From Brevundimonas sp. (lineage in GTDB: Bacteria > Pseudomonadota > Alphaproteobacteria > Caulobacterales > Caulobacteraceae), in assembly GCA_027531145.1 (NCBI GenBank), contig JAPZRF010000002.1, forward strand, positions 172,291 to 236,290: a stretch of DNA of 64,000 nucleotides, in the 5' to 3' direction. Below the pieces are notes generated by a model. That model ran no database searches. It saw only the letters and a list, made by a program, of their open reading frames with translations, and had not been told where the DNA came from. Below are positions 16,772-24,267 of this stretch, one piece after another. The position numbers were made by a program, and so were the translations under genes. The stretch's first letter is position 1; each line of letters begins with the position of its first letter.

Positions 16772-17704
16772 CTACCCGTCGAACCCGTCCACCCAGGCGC
16801 GCAGCAGGGTGTGGGCGATGGCGAAGGGCGGGGGGGCCAGGATGGTCGGGTGGGTCCCGTCCAGCGTCGCCCGCGCCTCGGCCCGGGTCAGCCAGGCCAC
16901 GGCCTCCAGCTCGGTCTGGTCGGGCCGGGCCTCATTCCCCGCCACCTCGGCGATCAGGCCGATCATCAGCTGGGCCGGGAAGGGCCAGGCCTGGCTGGAA
17001 TGGTAGCGCACCCGCGTCACCTCCAGCCCCGCCTCCTCGGCGATCTCGCGGGCGCAGGCCTCCTCGATGGTTTCGCCGGGCTCGAGGAAGCCGGCCAGGG
17101 CCGACATGCGCCCGGCCGGCCAGGCCGCCTGCCGCCCCAGCAGACAGAGCGGCTCCGGCCCGCCGCGCCACACCGGCAGCATGATGGTCACCGGGTCGAC
17201 GCGCGGGAAATGCTCCGCCCCGCAGGCCGGGCAGATCCGCTTCCAGCCGCCCGCCGCGTCCTCGGTGGCTCGCCCGCAGACCCCGCAGAAGCCGTGCCGG
17301 CGGCGCCAGTCGAACAGGCTGCGCCCGACCCCGGCCATGGCCAGGTCCTGCGGCGGCAGCACCGCGGCGGCGGCGCGCAGCTCCTCGAAGGCCCCCAGCC
17401 CGGCCAGCGGCCCGGTGGCTGGATCATCCGGCCCCTCGACCTCGACGGCGAAGACCGGGGCGTCCTTCCACAGGCCCAGAAAGGCCCGGCGGTCGGGCGC
17501 CACGTCGCGGGCGTGGCCATAGGCCAGCCAGGCCAGCCGCGGCCCGGCCGGGCCCGCCTCGACCAGCGGCCGTCCCTGCCAGAACACCGCCGCCAGCGCC
17601 TCCGGGTTGTCTTCCTGCGCCGCCAGCCAGGCGGGGTCGTTGCGCCGGTCCCCGGCGCGGTCGAGCGGATTGCCGGAAAAGGCGGTCTGGGCGAGGCCGA
17701 GCAT
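16772..17704 (-). CDS. nudC: NAD(+)/NADH pyrophosphatase
   Basis: Nudix hydrolase that cleaves NADH to NMNH and AMP and can remove NAD caps from RNA. The 310-residue protein has an N-terminal domain, a four-cysteine zinc ribbon (FCGVCG and CPACGAEHFPRVDP, about residues 137-170) and the Nudix box GFLEPGETIEEACAREIAEEAGL with all catalytic residues. The motif SSQAWPFPAQLMIG after the box is the NudC-specific SQPWPFPxS-type signature with Ala for Pro. Its last 12 codons are duplicated at 16518-16555 beyond a family 1 repeat. Confidence 0.95.
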   Translation of the reverse strand: MLGLAQTAFSGNPLDRAGDRRNDPAWLAAQEDNPEALAAVFWQGRPLVEAGPAGPRLAWLAYGHARDVAPDRRAFLGLWKDAPVFAVEVEGPDDPATGPLAGLGAFEELRAAAAVLPPQDLAMAGVGRSLFDWRRRHGFCGVCGRATEDAAGGWKRICPACGAEHFPRVDPVTIMLPVWRGGPEPLCLLGRQAAWPAGRMSALAGFLEPGETIEEACAREIAEEAGLEVTRVRYHSSQAWPFPAQLMIGLIAEVAGNEARPDQTELEAVAWLTRAEARATLDGTHPTILAPPPFAIAHTLLRAWVDGFDG

Positions 17705-17760
17705 CCCGCCCCATAGCGCGCCCCGGCCCCCCGCGGGAGGGGGCGGGGCCGTGCTTCAGG

Positions 17761-17926
17761 GTTCATCACGGAGAACACCAGGAAGCAAAGCCACAAAGGC
17801 CACAACGGCGTCGCATCCGCTGCGCCGCAGGTGCCTAAAACCTCGCCCGTGTTGAAAGGCGCTTCGCGCAAAGGGCGCGGAACCCTCTGTGGCCTCTGTG
17901 CTGCCTCCGTGATCTCTGTGATGAAC
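17761..17926. repeat. Dispersed inverted repeat, family 1 (copy 2)
   Basis: Begins GTTCATCACGGAGAACACCA and ends CTCCGTGATCTCTGTGATGA plus AC. Same termini and a related interior (GCGTCGCATCCGCTGCGCCGC) as copy 1, but with less perfect arms. It lies in the 797-bp gap 17705-18501 between nudC and dnaX. Confidence 0.88.
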
Positions 17927-17977
17927 CCTTCGGTGCCCCGCCCCCGCTTGATTCCGTCGGCGGGGCGGGCCATATCC

Positions 17978-18073
17978 CGCAACGGAGATCGCGGGCGAAG
18001 GCTTCGCCAACCTGGTCAGGGCCGGAAGGCAGCAGCCACAACGAATTCCCCTTCGGGTCGCGGTCTCCACCTC
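17978..18073 (+). ncRNA. ffs: Signal recognition particle RNA (4.5S type)
   Basis: The conserved SRP apical domain CAGGGCCGGAAGGCAGCAGC is at 18016-18035; it contains the GGAA tetraloop and the asymmetric loop bound by Ffh. GGAGATCGCG (17984-17993) pairs with CGCGGTCTCC (18058-18067) to close the rod-like hairpin. The RNA guides nascent membrane proteins to FtsY with Ffh. Position just upstream of dnaX is common in related genomes. The core fold is certain; exact 5' and 3' ends are estimated and no strong terminator follows. Confidence 0.92.
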
Positions 18074-18080
18074 CGTTTAT

Positions 18081-18176
18081 TGTTGCCCTACCGCTCGGCG
18101 CGCGGCGCCTCGCTGCTTGAGGGTGTTTGTTCCTGCCCTACCGCTCGCGCCGCGGGCGCTCGCTGTTTGAGGGCGT
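18081..18176. repeat. About 50-bp imperfect tandem duplication after ffs
   Basis: Two adjacent copies of a unit containing GCCCTACCGCTCG and CGCTCGCTG(C/T)TTGAGGG(T/C)GT, 50 bp apart (unit 1 from 18081, unit 2 from about 18127). It is not coding in any obvious frame. It immediately follows the SRP RNA. Confidence 0.7.
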
Positions 18177-18283
18177 GCGCGCTCTTCCTTCTCCCCTTGG
18201 GGGTGGAGGAGGATCGCATGCGATCCGACGACGGGTGGGCGCCGAAGGCGCTCGGATGAGGGGTGCCAGCGGCGACGTCGCCG

Positions 18284-18447
18284 GTTCATCACGGAGAGCA
18301 CCAAGGGGTCACAGAGGGCACAACGGCCCTGTGCCGCGGCGCGCGCAGCGCCTTCCTGTGACAGGTCGACGGGAAAAGGCGCCTCCGGCGCAGAGCCGCA
18401 ACGCCTCAGTGTCCTCCGTGCCTCTCTCCGTGCTCTCCGTGATGAAC
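18284..18447. repeat. Dispersed inverted repeat, family 1 (copy 3)
   Basis: Begins GGTTCATCACGGAGAGCACC and ends CTCTCCGTGCTCTCCGTGAT then GAAC. Arms of about 20 bp pair well. Together with a palindromic segment at about 18185-18275 (GGATCGCATGCGATCC) it fills the space up to dnaX. Confidence 0.88.
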
Positions 18448-18501
18448 CGGCGACGTCAGCCCCCGTGGCGCGACGGCCCCGCTGCGCTATAGGGTCTCCG
18501 G

Positions 18502-20451
18502 ATGAGCCACGTCGATGCCGAGTCCGGCGCGCCCCCCTGGGACGAGGACCTCCCCGCGGAGGAGGTCGTCGAGCGCGACCCCAACACCGACGACATGTTC
18601 GCCCCGGCCTCCGCCGGGGTGACGAGCCCGGCCTCCGCCGGGGTGACGAGCCCCGCGCCCGCCCCGGCCCCGACGCCTGACGCGGACCCCCTCGTCACCC
18701 CCACGAACGCGGCCGCCCCTGCCCCTGCCCCTACCCCTACCCCTACCCCTGAACAGGGCGCCGCCTACCAGGTGCTCGCCCGCAAGTACCGGCCGCGGAC
18801 GTTCGAGGACCTGATCGGCCAGGAGGCCATGGTCCGGACCCTGACCAACGCCTTCGCCACCGGCCGCATCGCCCACGCCTTCATGCTCACCGGGGTGCGG
18901 GGGGTGGGCAAGACCACCACGGCGCGGCTGCTGGCCCGGGCGCTCAACAACGCGACCGACGCCATCGACCGGCCGTCCCTGGCCCTTAGCCCCGAAGGGC
19001 GGCACGACGCCGCCATCATGGCCGGCCAGCACATGGACGTGATGGAGATGGACGCCGCCAGCCACACCGGCGTCGGCGACATCCGCGAGATCCTGGACAG
19101 CGTCCGCTACGCCCCGGTCGAGGCCCGCTACAAGGTCTATGTGCTGGACGAGGTGCACATGCTGTCGACGCAGGCGTTCAACGCCCTGCTGAAGACGCTG
19201 GAGGAGCCCCCGCCCCACGCCAAGTTCATCTTCGCCACCACCGAGATCCGCAAGGTGCCGGTGACCATCCTCAGCCGCTGCCAGCGCTTCGACCTGCGCC
19301 GGGTCGAGCCCGAGGTGCTGTCGCAGCACCTGGGCCGGGTGGCCGAACGCGAGGGGCTGCGCATCGAGGCCGAGGCCCTGGCCCTGATCGCCCGCGCCGC
19401 CGAGGGCTCGGTGCGCGACGGCCTCAGCCTGCTCGACCAGGCCCTGGTCCAGGCCGAGCGCGGCGAGACGGTCAAGGCCGAGGTGGTGCGCGACATGCTG
19501 GGCCTGGCCGACCGGGCCCGGACCATCGCCCTGTTCGAGGCGGTCATGGCCGGCCGCACCCCCGAGGCGCTGGAGGGCTTCCGCCAGCTGTACGGCTTCG
19601 GCGCCGACCCGGTTCAGGTGGTCAACGACCTCTTGGAGCACTGCCACGCCGCCTCGGTGGCCAAGATGCTGGGCCCCCAGGCCACCCGCCTGCCCAATGA
19701 CCAGGCCCGGGCCCTGGCCGCCCTGGGCGCCGCCCTGTCGGCCGCCACCCTGTCGCGGGCCTGGCAAATTCTGCTCAAGGGCCTGGACGAGGCCCGCCGC
19801 GCCCCCAACCCGGCCGAGGCGGTGGAGATGCTGCTGATCCGGCTGGCCTATGCCGCCGACCTGCCCGGGCCGGAGGAGGCGCTGAAGGCCCTGAAGGACG
19901 GCCGCCCGCTGACCGGCGGAAGCGGCGGCGGCGGCGCCCCGGCGCGCGGGCCCTCTTCAGGGGGTGGCGGCGGCGGGGCCGTGGCCCGCGCTGCCCAGTC
20001 CCTGCCCGACGCCGCGCCCCAGAGCGCTTCAGCCCTGCCCGACCCGCAGAGCTTCGAGGCCGCCGTGGCCCTGATCGGCGAGCGCCGCGACATCTCGCTC
20101 CAGCTGGACGTGCAGCGCTATGTCCGGCCGGTCTCGTTCAAGCCCGGCGCCATCGTCTTCGAGCCCGCCCCCGGCGCCCCCGCCGACCTGGCCCGGCGCC
20201 TGTCGTCGCGGCTGAAGGAGTGGACCGGCCGCACCTGGCTGATCGCCGCCAACGGCGCCGGCGGCGGCGAGACCCTGATCGAGCAGGAAAAGAAGGCCCG
20301 CGCCGCCGAACGCGCCGCCATCGAGGCCGACCCCTTCGTCCAGGCCGTCCTGACGGCCTTCCCGGGCGCCCAGATCGGGGAAGTGCGCATCACGGCCCCG
20401 GTGGTGGAGCTGCCGGCCATCCCGGACGAGGTGGAGGACGAGGAGGATTGA
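18502..20451 (+). CDS. dnaX: DNA polymerase III subunits tau/gamma
   Basis: Clamp-loader ATPase of the replicase, 649 residues. A Pro/Ala-rich N-terminal extension (1-85) contains a tandem 8-residue repeat (ASAGVTSP twice) and a PTPTPTP run. It is followed by the AAA+ core: YQVLARKYRPRTFEDLIGQ, Walker A GVRGVGKTTTA, Walker B VYVLDEVHMLS, sensor 1 FIFATTEIRKVP and SRC. The four-Cys zinc module usual between Walker A and the DVxEMDAAS segment is missing; no Cys occurs there. A glycine-rich tract (about 472-495, SGGGG and GGGGGG) precedes the tau C-terminus. No A-rich frameshift signal is seen. It is normally followed by ybaB-recR, from which it is separated here. Confidence 0.95.
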   Translation: MSHVDAESGAPPWDEDLPAEEVVERDPNTDDMFAPASAGVTSPASAGVTSPAPAPAPTPDADPLVTPTNAAAPAPAPTPTPTPEQGAAYQVLARKYRPRTFEDLIGQEAMVRTLTNAFATGRIAHAFMLTGVRGVGKTTTARLLARALNNATDAIDRPSLALSPEGRHDAAIMAGQHMDVMEMDAASHTGVGDIREILDSVRYAPVEARYKVYVLDEVHMLSTQAFNALLKTLEEPPPHAKFIFATTEIRKVPVTILSRCQRFDLRRVEPEVLSQHLGRVAEREGLRIEAEALALIARAAEGSVRDGLSLLDQALVQAERGETVKAEVVRDMLGLADRARTIALFEAVMAGRTPEALEGFRQLYGFGADPVQVVNDLLEHCHAASVAKMLGPQATRLPNDQARALAALGAALSAATLSRAWQILLKGLDEARRAPNPAEAVEMLLIRLAYAADLPGPEEALKALKDGRPLTGGSGGGGAPARGPSSGGGGGGAVARAAQSLPDAAPQSASALPDPQSFEAAVALIGERRDISLQLDVQRYVRPVSFKPGAIVFEPAPGAPADLARRLSSRLKEWTGRTWLIAANGAGGGETLIEQEKKARAAERAAIEADPFVQAVLTAFPGAQIGEVRITAPVVELPAIPDEVEDEED

Positions 20452-20557
20452 GGGGGGGGGGCGGGGATCGGCGCGAGAGGCGGACTTCGTGGTCGCAGCC
20501 AAAACACAGCAAAGCCACGGATGCCGCGAAGTGGCACCCGAGGTAGCGCGCGCGTCC

Positions 20558-21154
20558 TCAGGAGCTTGGAAATCCGTACTTGTCCAGCAGCTCATCCAGC
20601 TCTTGGACTTCGAGCGTTATCTGGTGGGCCCAGCCCCGAACTTGCTTGGCGCGCACCTGTTTGGGGGGAGGTAGTAAGCCTGTCTTCGGGTCTCGCTTCA
20701 AACTTTGAAAAAGTGTGACGCCCTTCCGGCTGCCTGCGGGGATGCAATGGGCGAGATCGTTACGACGTTGGTAGAGCTGCTGGAGGCGATCGCAGGTCCG
20801 AACGAAGATCTCGCGATCCTCTTCGCCGCCAATGACATGCGAGAGAACACGCGCAACGGCCAGCTTCACCCCGAAATCCATGCCTGCCGAGAGAGCCTGA
20901 ACGGGACGGCTGACTTGGTCACCGCTGACCATTCTGGAAAGCACGGACCCCAGCATCATGTCAGCCATGGCTGCGGTAACGATCAGACCACCAATTTCCG
21001 TGAGGAGGTCCTTGTCGATCTCCCGCTCAGCCTGAGTAGGAAAGGTCAGGGTTTCGTACGGCGACAAAATAGACCCCACTGCTGCCAGAGCTATTCCGCC
21101 GCAGTGGGGCCATAGGATCGGAAGCGGCGCAACCATTCCCAGCTGGGTCGCCAT
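20558..21154 (-). CDS. Hypothetical protein with HEPN-type RNxxxH motif (HEPN-1)
   Basis: A 198-residue protein I cannot place in a named family. Residues 131-136 read RNDLAH inside the helix QQLYQRRNDLAHC, which matches the R-x4-H signature of HEPN RNases (Arg, polar Asn, His). Upstream, EIGGLIVTAAMADMMLGSVLSRM (about 53-75) is an amphipathic helix of the sort that packs against the catalytic helix in HEPN bundles. ATG 21154 lacks a ribosome site; ATG 21136 is an alternative. Base composition is clearly lower in GC than neighbouring core genes. It is divergent from the membrane protein at 21220, with only 65 bp between. The HEPN assignment is by motif only. Confidence 0.6.
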   Translation of the reverse strand: MATQLGMVAPLPILWPHCGGIALAAVGSILSPYETLTFPTQAEREIDKDLLTEIGGLIVTAAMADMMLGSVLSRMVSGDQVSRPVQALSAGMDFGVKLAVARVLSHVIGGEEDREIFVRTCDRLQQLYQRRNDLAHCIPAGSRKGVTLFQSLKRDPKTGLLPPPKQVRAKQVRGWAHQITLEVQELDELLDKYGFPSS

Positions 21155-21219
21155 GGGTAGCGTCGGCGCGACAAGCGGGGCAGCTTGGCTGGCGGGCTAG
21201 GATAAGGGAGGAGGGGCGA

Positions 21220-22134
21220 ATGGCCGCGGCGGCTAACGAAGAGGCCGGGACCGAACTGAGAGCGCGGGATATGGTCCTGCCGGAGAGCTTTCACCGCCTG
21301 AAGCGGACCGCGCTGCTGCTCGCGACAGCCCTGATCGTGATGGGATTGGCAGAGCTTCCCGACCCGGCGGTTTTCAGGCTCACCTGGATGGATGTGCAGC
21401 TGAAGGTCGTCTGGGTCCACCTGCTGCTCACCGCTGGTGCCCTGTACTACGGTTGGGGGTTCCTCCTTGAGGTACAAGTCGCTCGACGCATCAACAGCGC
21501 TCAGATGTCGGCCGAGGACGAGGGGCAGTTTGTTGCGATGCTCGGGCGAATTCGCGACCAGTTGGAGCCTTCGATCAAGGCCGCCGCATCTCAGAGGGAC
21601 CACCTTGGACAGATCGTCACTGACCTGCAGGCAAGGATAAAGCAGGCCGGGCAAGCCGAGCACCGCGTGCGGGCGGACGTGGTTCAGGCGGTACGTAAGG
21701 CAATTGGCGATCGCGAAGCAGAGACTGGGCAGGAGCCGGTCCGCGGGCGGCAGAGCTTCAGAGATCCTGACGTGCCCGCGGGAGCAGCGGCCGACACGAT
21801 CATCAAGCTCTGGAAGGGAGAGGCGGGGGAGCCGCCTCTTGGTCCGCCGCCAGACTACGTCGAAGACCTCAGGAATGGACTCGAGAAATGGATCCGGCAA
21901 GCAGAGGTGATGTCCGTCTCGCTGGGAGATCTTCACCTTAAGCTAGAGCGGCTGGCTCCGGATATCGCGCGGGCGCGTCGTCTGAGTTTCTGGGGATTCG
22001 AATGCGCCGGTGTGGCTGCGCCGCTGGCGCTCGGTCTGGTCCTGACGTGGTTCCCCTACGTTGACCAGGTCGCTGCCGAGCTGTGGAAACCCCGGGATGA
22101 CGAAGCGGCCGCCACACTGAAGCCGCACCGGTAG
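21220..22134 (+). CDS. Hypothetical three-TM protein with central helical domain
   Basis: A 304-residue protein of unknown family. Hydrophobic segments: ALLLATALIVMGLAEL (about 31-46), VVWVHLLLTAGALYYGWGFLL (about 63-83) and a C-terminal pair-like stretch GVAAPLALGLVLTWFPY (about 262-278). The soluble middle (about 88-255) is charged and helical (QLEPSIKAAASQRDHLGQIV, DLQARIKQAGQAEHRVRADV), likely coiled coil. A strong GGGAGGAGGGG ribosome site precedes the ATG. The antisense frame 21091-21936 is also open, but the plus-strand frame has the ribosome site and membrane pattern. It lies between the two HEPN-motif genes and could act as a membrane sensor or effector; that is inference. Confidence 0.7.
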   Translation: MAAAANEEAGTELRARDMVLPESFHRLKRTALLLATALIVMGLAELPDPAVFRLTWMDVQLKVVWVHLLLTAGALYYGWGFLLEVQVARRINSAQMSAEDEGQFVAMLGRIRDQLEPSIKAAASQRDHLGQIVTDLQARIKQAGQAEHRVRADVVQAVRKAIGDREAETGQEPVRGRQSFRDPDVPAGAAADTIIKLWKGEAGEPPLGPPPDYVEDLRNGLEKWIRQAEVMSVSLGDLHLKLERLAPDIARARRLSFWGFECAGVAAPLALGLVLTWFPYVDQVAAELWKPRDDEAAATLKPHR

Positions 22135-22239
22135 CGTCAGCCGCGGAGGCGGCCAGAGCGTAGGTACGAACCAGAACGCCGCGACCAGCAGACGGCGACG
22201 GCCCGCGCCATCCCAGCCCATCACCGCCATGGCGCTCCC

Positions 22240-22338
22240 CTACATCCACCGCCACAGCACGTAGCCGAACAGCAGGGTGACCACGAGGCCGAAGCCCCAC
22301 AGCTGGGCGGGGGTGAGCCGGGGCGTCGGCGCGGACAT
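22240..22338 (-). CDS. Possible 32-residue single-TM microprotein
   Basis: A short frame encoding a Pro-rich start (MSAPTPRLTPAQLW) and one transmembrane helix (GFGLVVTLLFGYVLW) ending RWM. The helix is clean and codons are GC-rich like core genes, but there is no clear ribosome site. It is the only candidate in the 303-bp gap 22135-22437. It might be a remnant or a genuine small membrane protein. Confidence 0.35.
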   Translation of the reverse strand: MSAPTPRLTPAQLWGFGLVVTLLFGYVLWRWM

Positions 22339-22437
22339 CAGGGCGTCCAAGGGGGGCGTCCCGTGCGGTTGAGGGCTACCCGTCCGCTCAGGCGTCCGGG
22401 CTAGCGGCGGCGGCGGGATGAAGGGCGGGTCCCAATC

Positions 22438-23007
22438 ATGCCAGCACCGTGTCACTCTCTTATTATGATGACCGAAAATCCACCGCGCAAACCTCTGCCC
22501 AAGCGCCCGTATCGCATTCAGCTGGAGGACGATTACGCGATGGCGCTCGGGCGAGCAGCCTATAACTTCGCATACCTTGAGTGGGGCGTCTCTTGGATCG
22601 TCGAGTGCTTTGAGCCAGGCAGCCTCGACAAGCTTAGGAGGAAGACGTCCGGCTACACTGCGAAGGAATTCGCCCGCTTAATGAACGCACTTCCAGAAGA
22701 AGCGGCCGATCGGGCGGAGCTCGTCGCTGCGGCCGAGAGCTTCAAGAAGTTGGTAAACGACAGAAATGCTCTCTTTCACGGTGCCCCCTACACAGCCAAA
22801 AGCGGGGCTCAGCAGCTACAGCACAATGGACGACACGGGCGACGCAACTGGACCGAAAGGGCAATCGTCGACGTAGCTCTGGCCTTCGAGGGACTCGCTA
22901 TCGAGGTCAGTCGCCTGCTGCACAACGGCCCCTATCAGGCTTGGCTAGAGCGGACCGATGAGCCGCCGGATGAGCAATGGGCGGTGAAGCCAACCTTGAA
23001 AGGCTAG
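22438..23007 (+). CDS. Hypothetical protein with HEPN-type RNxxxH motif (HEPN-2)
   Basis: A 189-residue protein with RNALFH at residues 109-114, in the helix FKKLVNDRNALFHG, matching the HEPN R-x4-H catalytic signature. The N-terminal helix GRAAYNFAYLEWGVSWIVE (about 38-56) resembles the first helix of small HEPN families. A helix after the motif (IVDVALAFEGLAIEVSRLL) would complete a four-helix bundle. Start choice is open: ATG 22438, or the ATGATG at 22465-22470. Codon usage has many A/T third positions, unlike the flanking core genes. It shares no close sequence with HEPN-1 outside the motif but has the same layout. Function is unknown; many HEPN proteins are RNases in toxin-antitoxin or phage-defence loci. 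Confidence 0.62.
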   Translation: MPAPCHSLIMMTENPPRKPLPKRPYRIQLEDDYAMALGRAAYNFAYLEWGVSWIVECFEPGSLDKLRRKTSGYTAKEFARLMNALPEEAADRAELVAAAESFKKLVNDRNALFHGAPYTAKSGAQQLQHNGRHGRRNWTERAIVDVALAFEGLAIEVSRLLHNGPYQAWLERTDEPPDEQWAVKPTLKG

Positions 23008-23047
23008 TCGGACAGACTCCGCGCCGCCCGGGATGACAAGACGCCAC

Positions 23048-23110
23048 GCCCCGCTCACCCCTCGCTCACCAGCACTCTTCACTCCTCACTCGCGACTCAC
23101 CCCTCCCCCC
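23048..23110. repeat. 63-bp direct repeat, left of nitroreductase
   Basis: GCCCCGCTCAC, then CTCACCAGCACTCTTCACTC and a C-rich tail. It recurs at 23826-23888 in the same orientation with a few substitutions. The two copies bracket the nitroreductase gene, 778 bp apart. Confidence 0.85.
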
Positions 23111-23725
23111 TCACACGATCTCCGCCGCCTCCTCAAACCCCAGCCGCGGCGAGCGCGGAAACAGGTTCTCGTCGCTGCCATAGCCGAGGTTGACGATGAA
23201 GTTGGGCTCGATGGCCGTGCCGGCGAAGAACTCGGCCTGCACCCCGGCGGCGTCGAAGCCGGACATGGGGCCGACGTCGAGGCCGAGGGCGCGGGCGGCC
23301 AGCAGGACATAGCCGCCCTGCAGCGAGCTGTTGCGGAAGGCGGTCTCGCGCCGGGCGGCGGGGTCGGCGAACCAGTCTTTCGCCCCCGGGGCGTGGGGGA
23401 ACAGGGTCGGCAGGGTCTCGGGGAAGTCCAGGTCCATGCCGACGATCAGGGTGACCGGCGCCGCGGCGGTCTTGGCGCGGTTGCCCTCGCTCATCAGCGG
23501 CAGCAGGCGGGCTTTCGCCGCTTCGGAGGTGACGAAGACGAACCGGGCCGGGGTGCTGTTGGCAGCGGTCGGGCCGAACTTCGTCAGCTCGTACAGCTGG
23601 CGCAGCAGGGCCTCGGGCACCGGCCGGTCGGTCCAGCCGTTGCGGGTGCGGGCCTCACTGAACAGCTGCGCCAGGGCGGCGTCGGCCAGCGGAACATCAC
23701 GGGCGGGGAGCGTATCAAGAGCCAT
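23111..23725 (-). CDS. Nitroreductase family protein (RutE/malonic semialdehyde reductase-like)
   Basis: FMN-dependent NAD(P)H reductase of 204 residues, closest in pattern to the RutE/HadB-type subgroup. Markers are [30 protein letters not shown] (split cofactor loop with [15 protein letters not shown]), [27 protein letters not shown] and [12 protein letters not shown] 23725 is chosen because a GGAAAGG ribosome site lies upstream and the family N-terminus begins here; the longer frame to 23860 is spurious. It is GC-rich like core genes but sits between 63-bp direct repeats in a region that interrupts the dnaX-ybaB-recR order. The true substrate is unknown without rut neighbours. Confidence 0.85.
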   Translation of the reverse strand: MALDTLPARDVPLADAALAQLFSEARTRNGWTDRPVPEALLRQLYELTKFGPTAANSTPARFVFVTSEAAKARLLPLMSEGNRAKTAAAPVTLIVGMDLDFPETLPTLFPHAPGAKDWFADPAARRETAFRNSSLQGGYVLLAARALGLDVGPMSGFDAAGVQAEFFAGTAIEPNFIVNLGYGSDENLFPRSPRLGFEEAAEIV

Positions 23726-23825
23726 GGCGGTGCCTTTCCGGAGAGAACAGCAACAGGTCTCGTTCCAGATAGGCGCCCCCGCGCCCGGCGCCAGTGGCCC
23801 GGCCTGCGACATCCGCCCGCGCCCC

Positions 23826-23888
23826 GCCCCGCTCACTCCTTGCTCACCAGCACTCTTCACTCACCACTCGCCCCTCGCCACTCCCCCC
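23826..23888. repeat. 63-bp direct repeat, right of nitroreductase
   Basis: Second copy of the repeat at 23048-23110. It contains CTCACCAGCACTCTTCACTC and ends in a CTCCCCCC tail shortly before ybaB. Confidence 0.85.
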
Positions 23889-23924
23889 TACCCCCCCGCC
23901 CCCGAACCCCCTATCTAACCCCTC

Positions 23925-24254
23925 ATGAAAGACCTCAACGCCCTGATGCAGCAGGCCCAGGCGATGCAGCAGAAGCTGCAGGACGCCCAGGCCAGGATGG
24001 CCGAAACCACCGCCGAGGGGACCTCGGGCGGAGGCATGGTGAGCGTGACCCTGAAGGGCCCGGGCGAGATCACCCGGGTGGGGATCGACGACAGCCTGAT
24101 GGTCCCCGGCGAGGGCGAGATCCTCGCCGACCTGATCGTCGCGGCGCACGCCGACGCCAAGCGCAAGCTGGATGAAGAGAACGGCCGGCTGATGCGCGAG
24201 GTGGCCGGGCCGCTGGGCGGGATGAACATCCCGGGCATGCCCAAGCTGTTCTGA
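23925..24254 (+). CDS. ybaB: YbaB/EbfC nucleoid-associated protein
   Basis: A 109-residue DNA-binding protein of the YbaB/EbfC family. It has [20 protein letters not shown] as the N-terminal helix, [21 protein letters not shown] as the central sheet, and [20 protein letters not shown]. It forms dimers that bind and bridge DNA in other bacteria. The gene ends 13 bp before recR, and normally follows dnaX directly; here a 3.4-kb insertion separates it from dnaX. Confidence 0.93.
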   Translation: MKDLNALMQQAQAMQQKLQDAQARMAETTAEGTSGGGMVSVTLKGPGEITRVGIDDSLMVPGEGEILADLIVAAHADAKRKLDEENGRLMREVAGPLGGMNIPGMPKLF

Positions 24255-24267
24255 TCACGCCGCAGTT

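Noticed and set aside
16328-18501. CRISPR array suspected from repeated segments around nudC and ffs
   Set aside because: Repeats are long inverted elements at irregular spacing, not short direct repeats with uniform spacers, and no cas gene is present.
21091-21936. 281-codon minus-strand frame opposite the three-TM protein
   Set aside because: No ribosome site and no domain pattern. The plus-strand frame has a strong ribosome site and clear membrane helices.
20452-23924. Prophage or integrative element around the HEPN genes
   Set aside because: No integrase, transposase, tRNA end or attachment-like repeats at the outer edges were found. Only the nitroreductase has flanking direct repeats.
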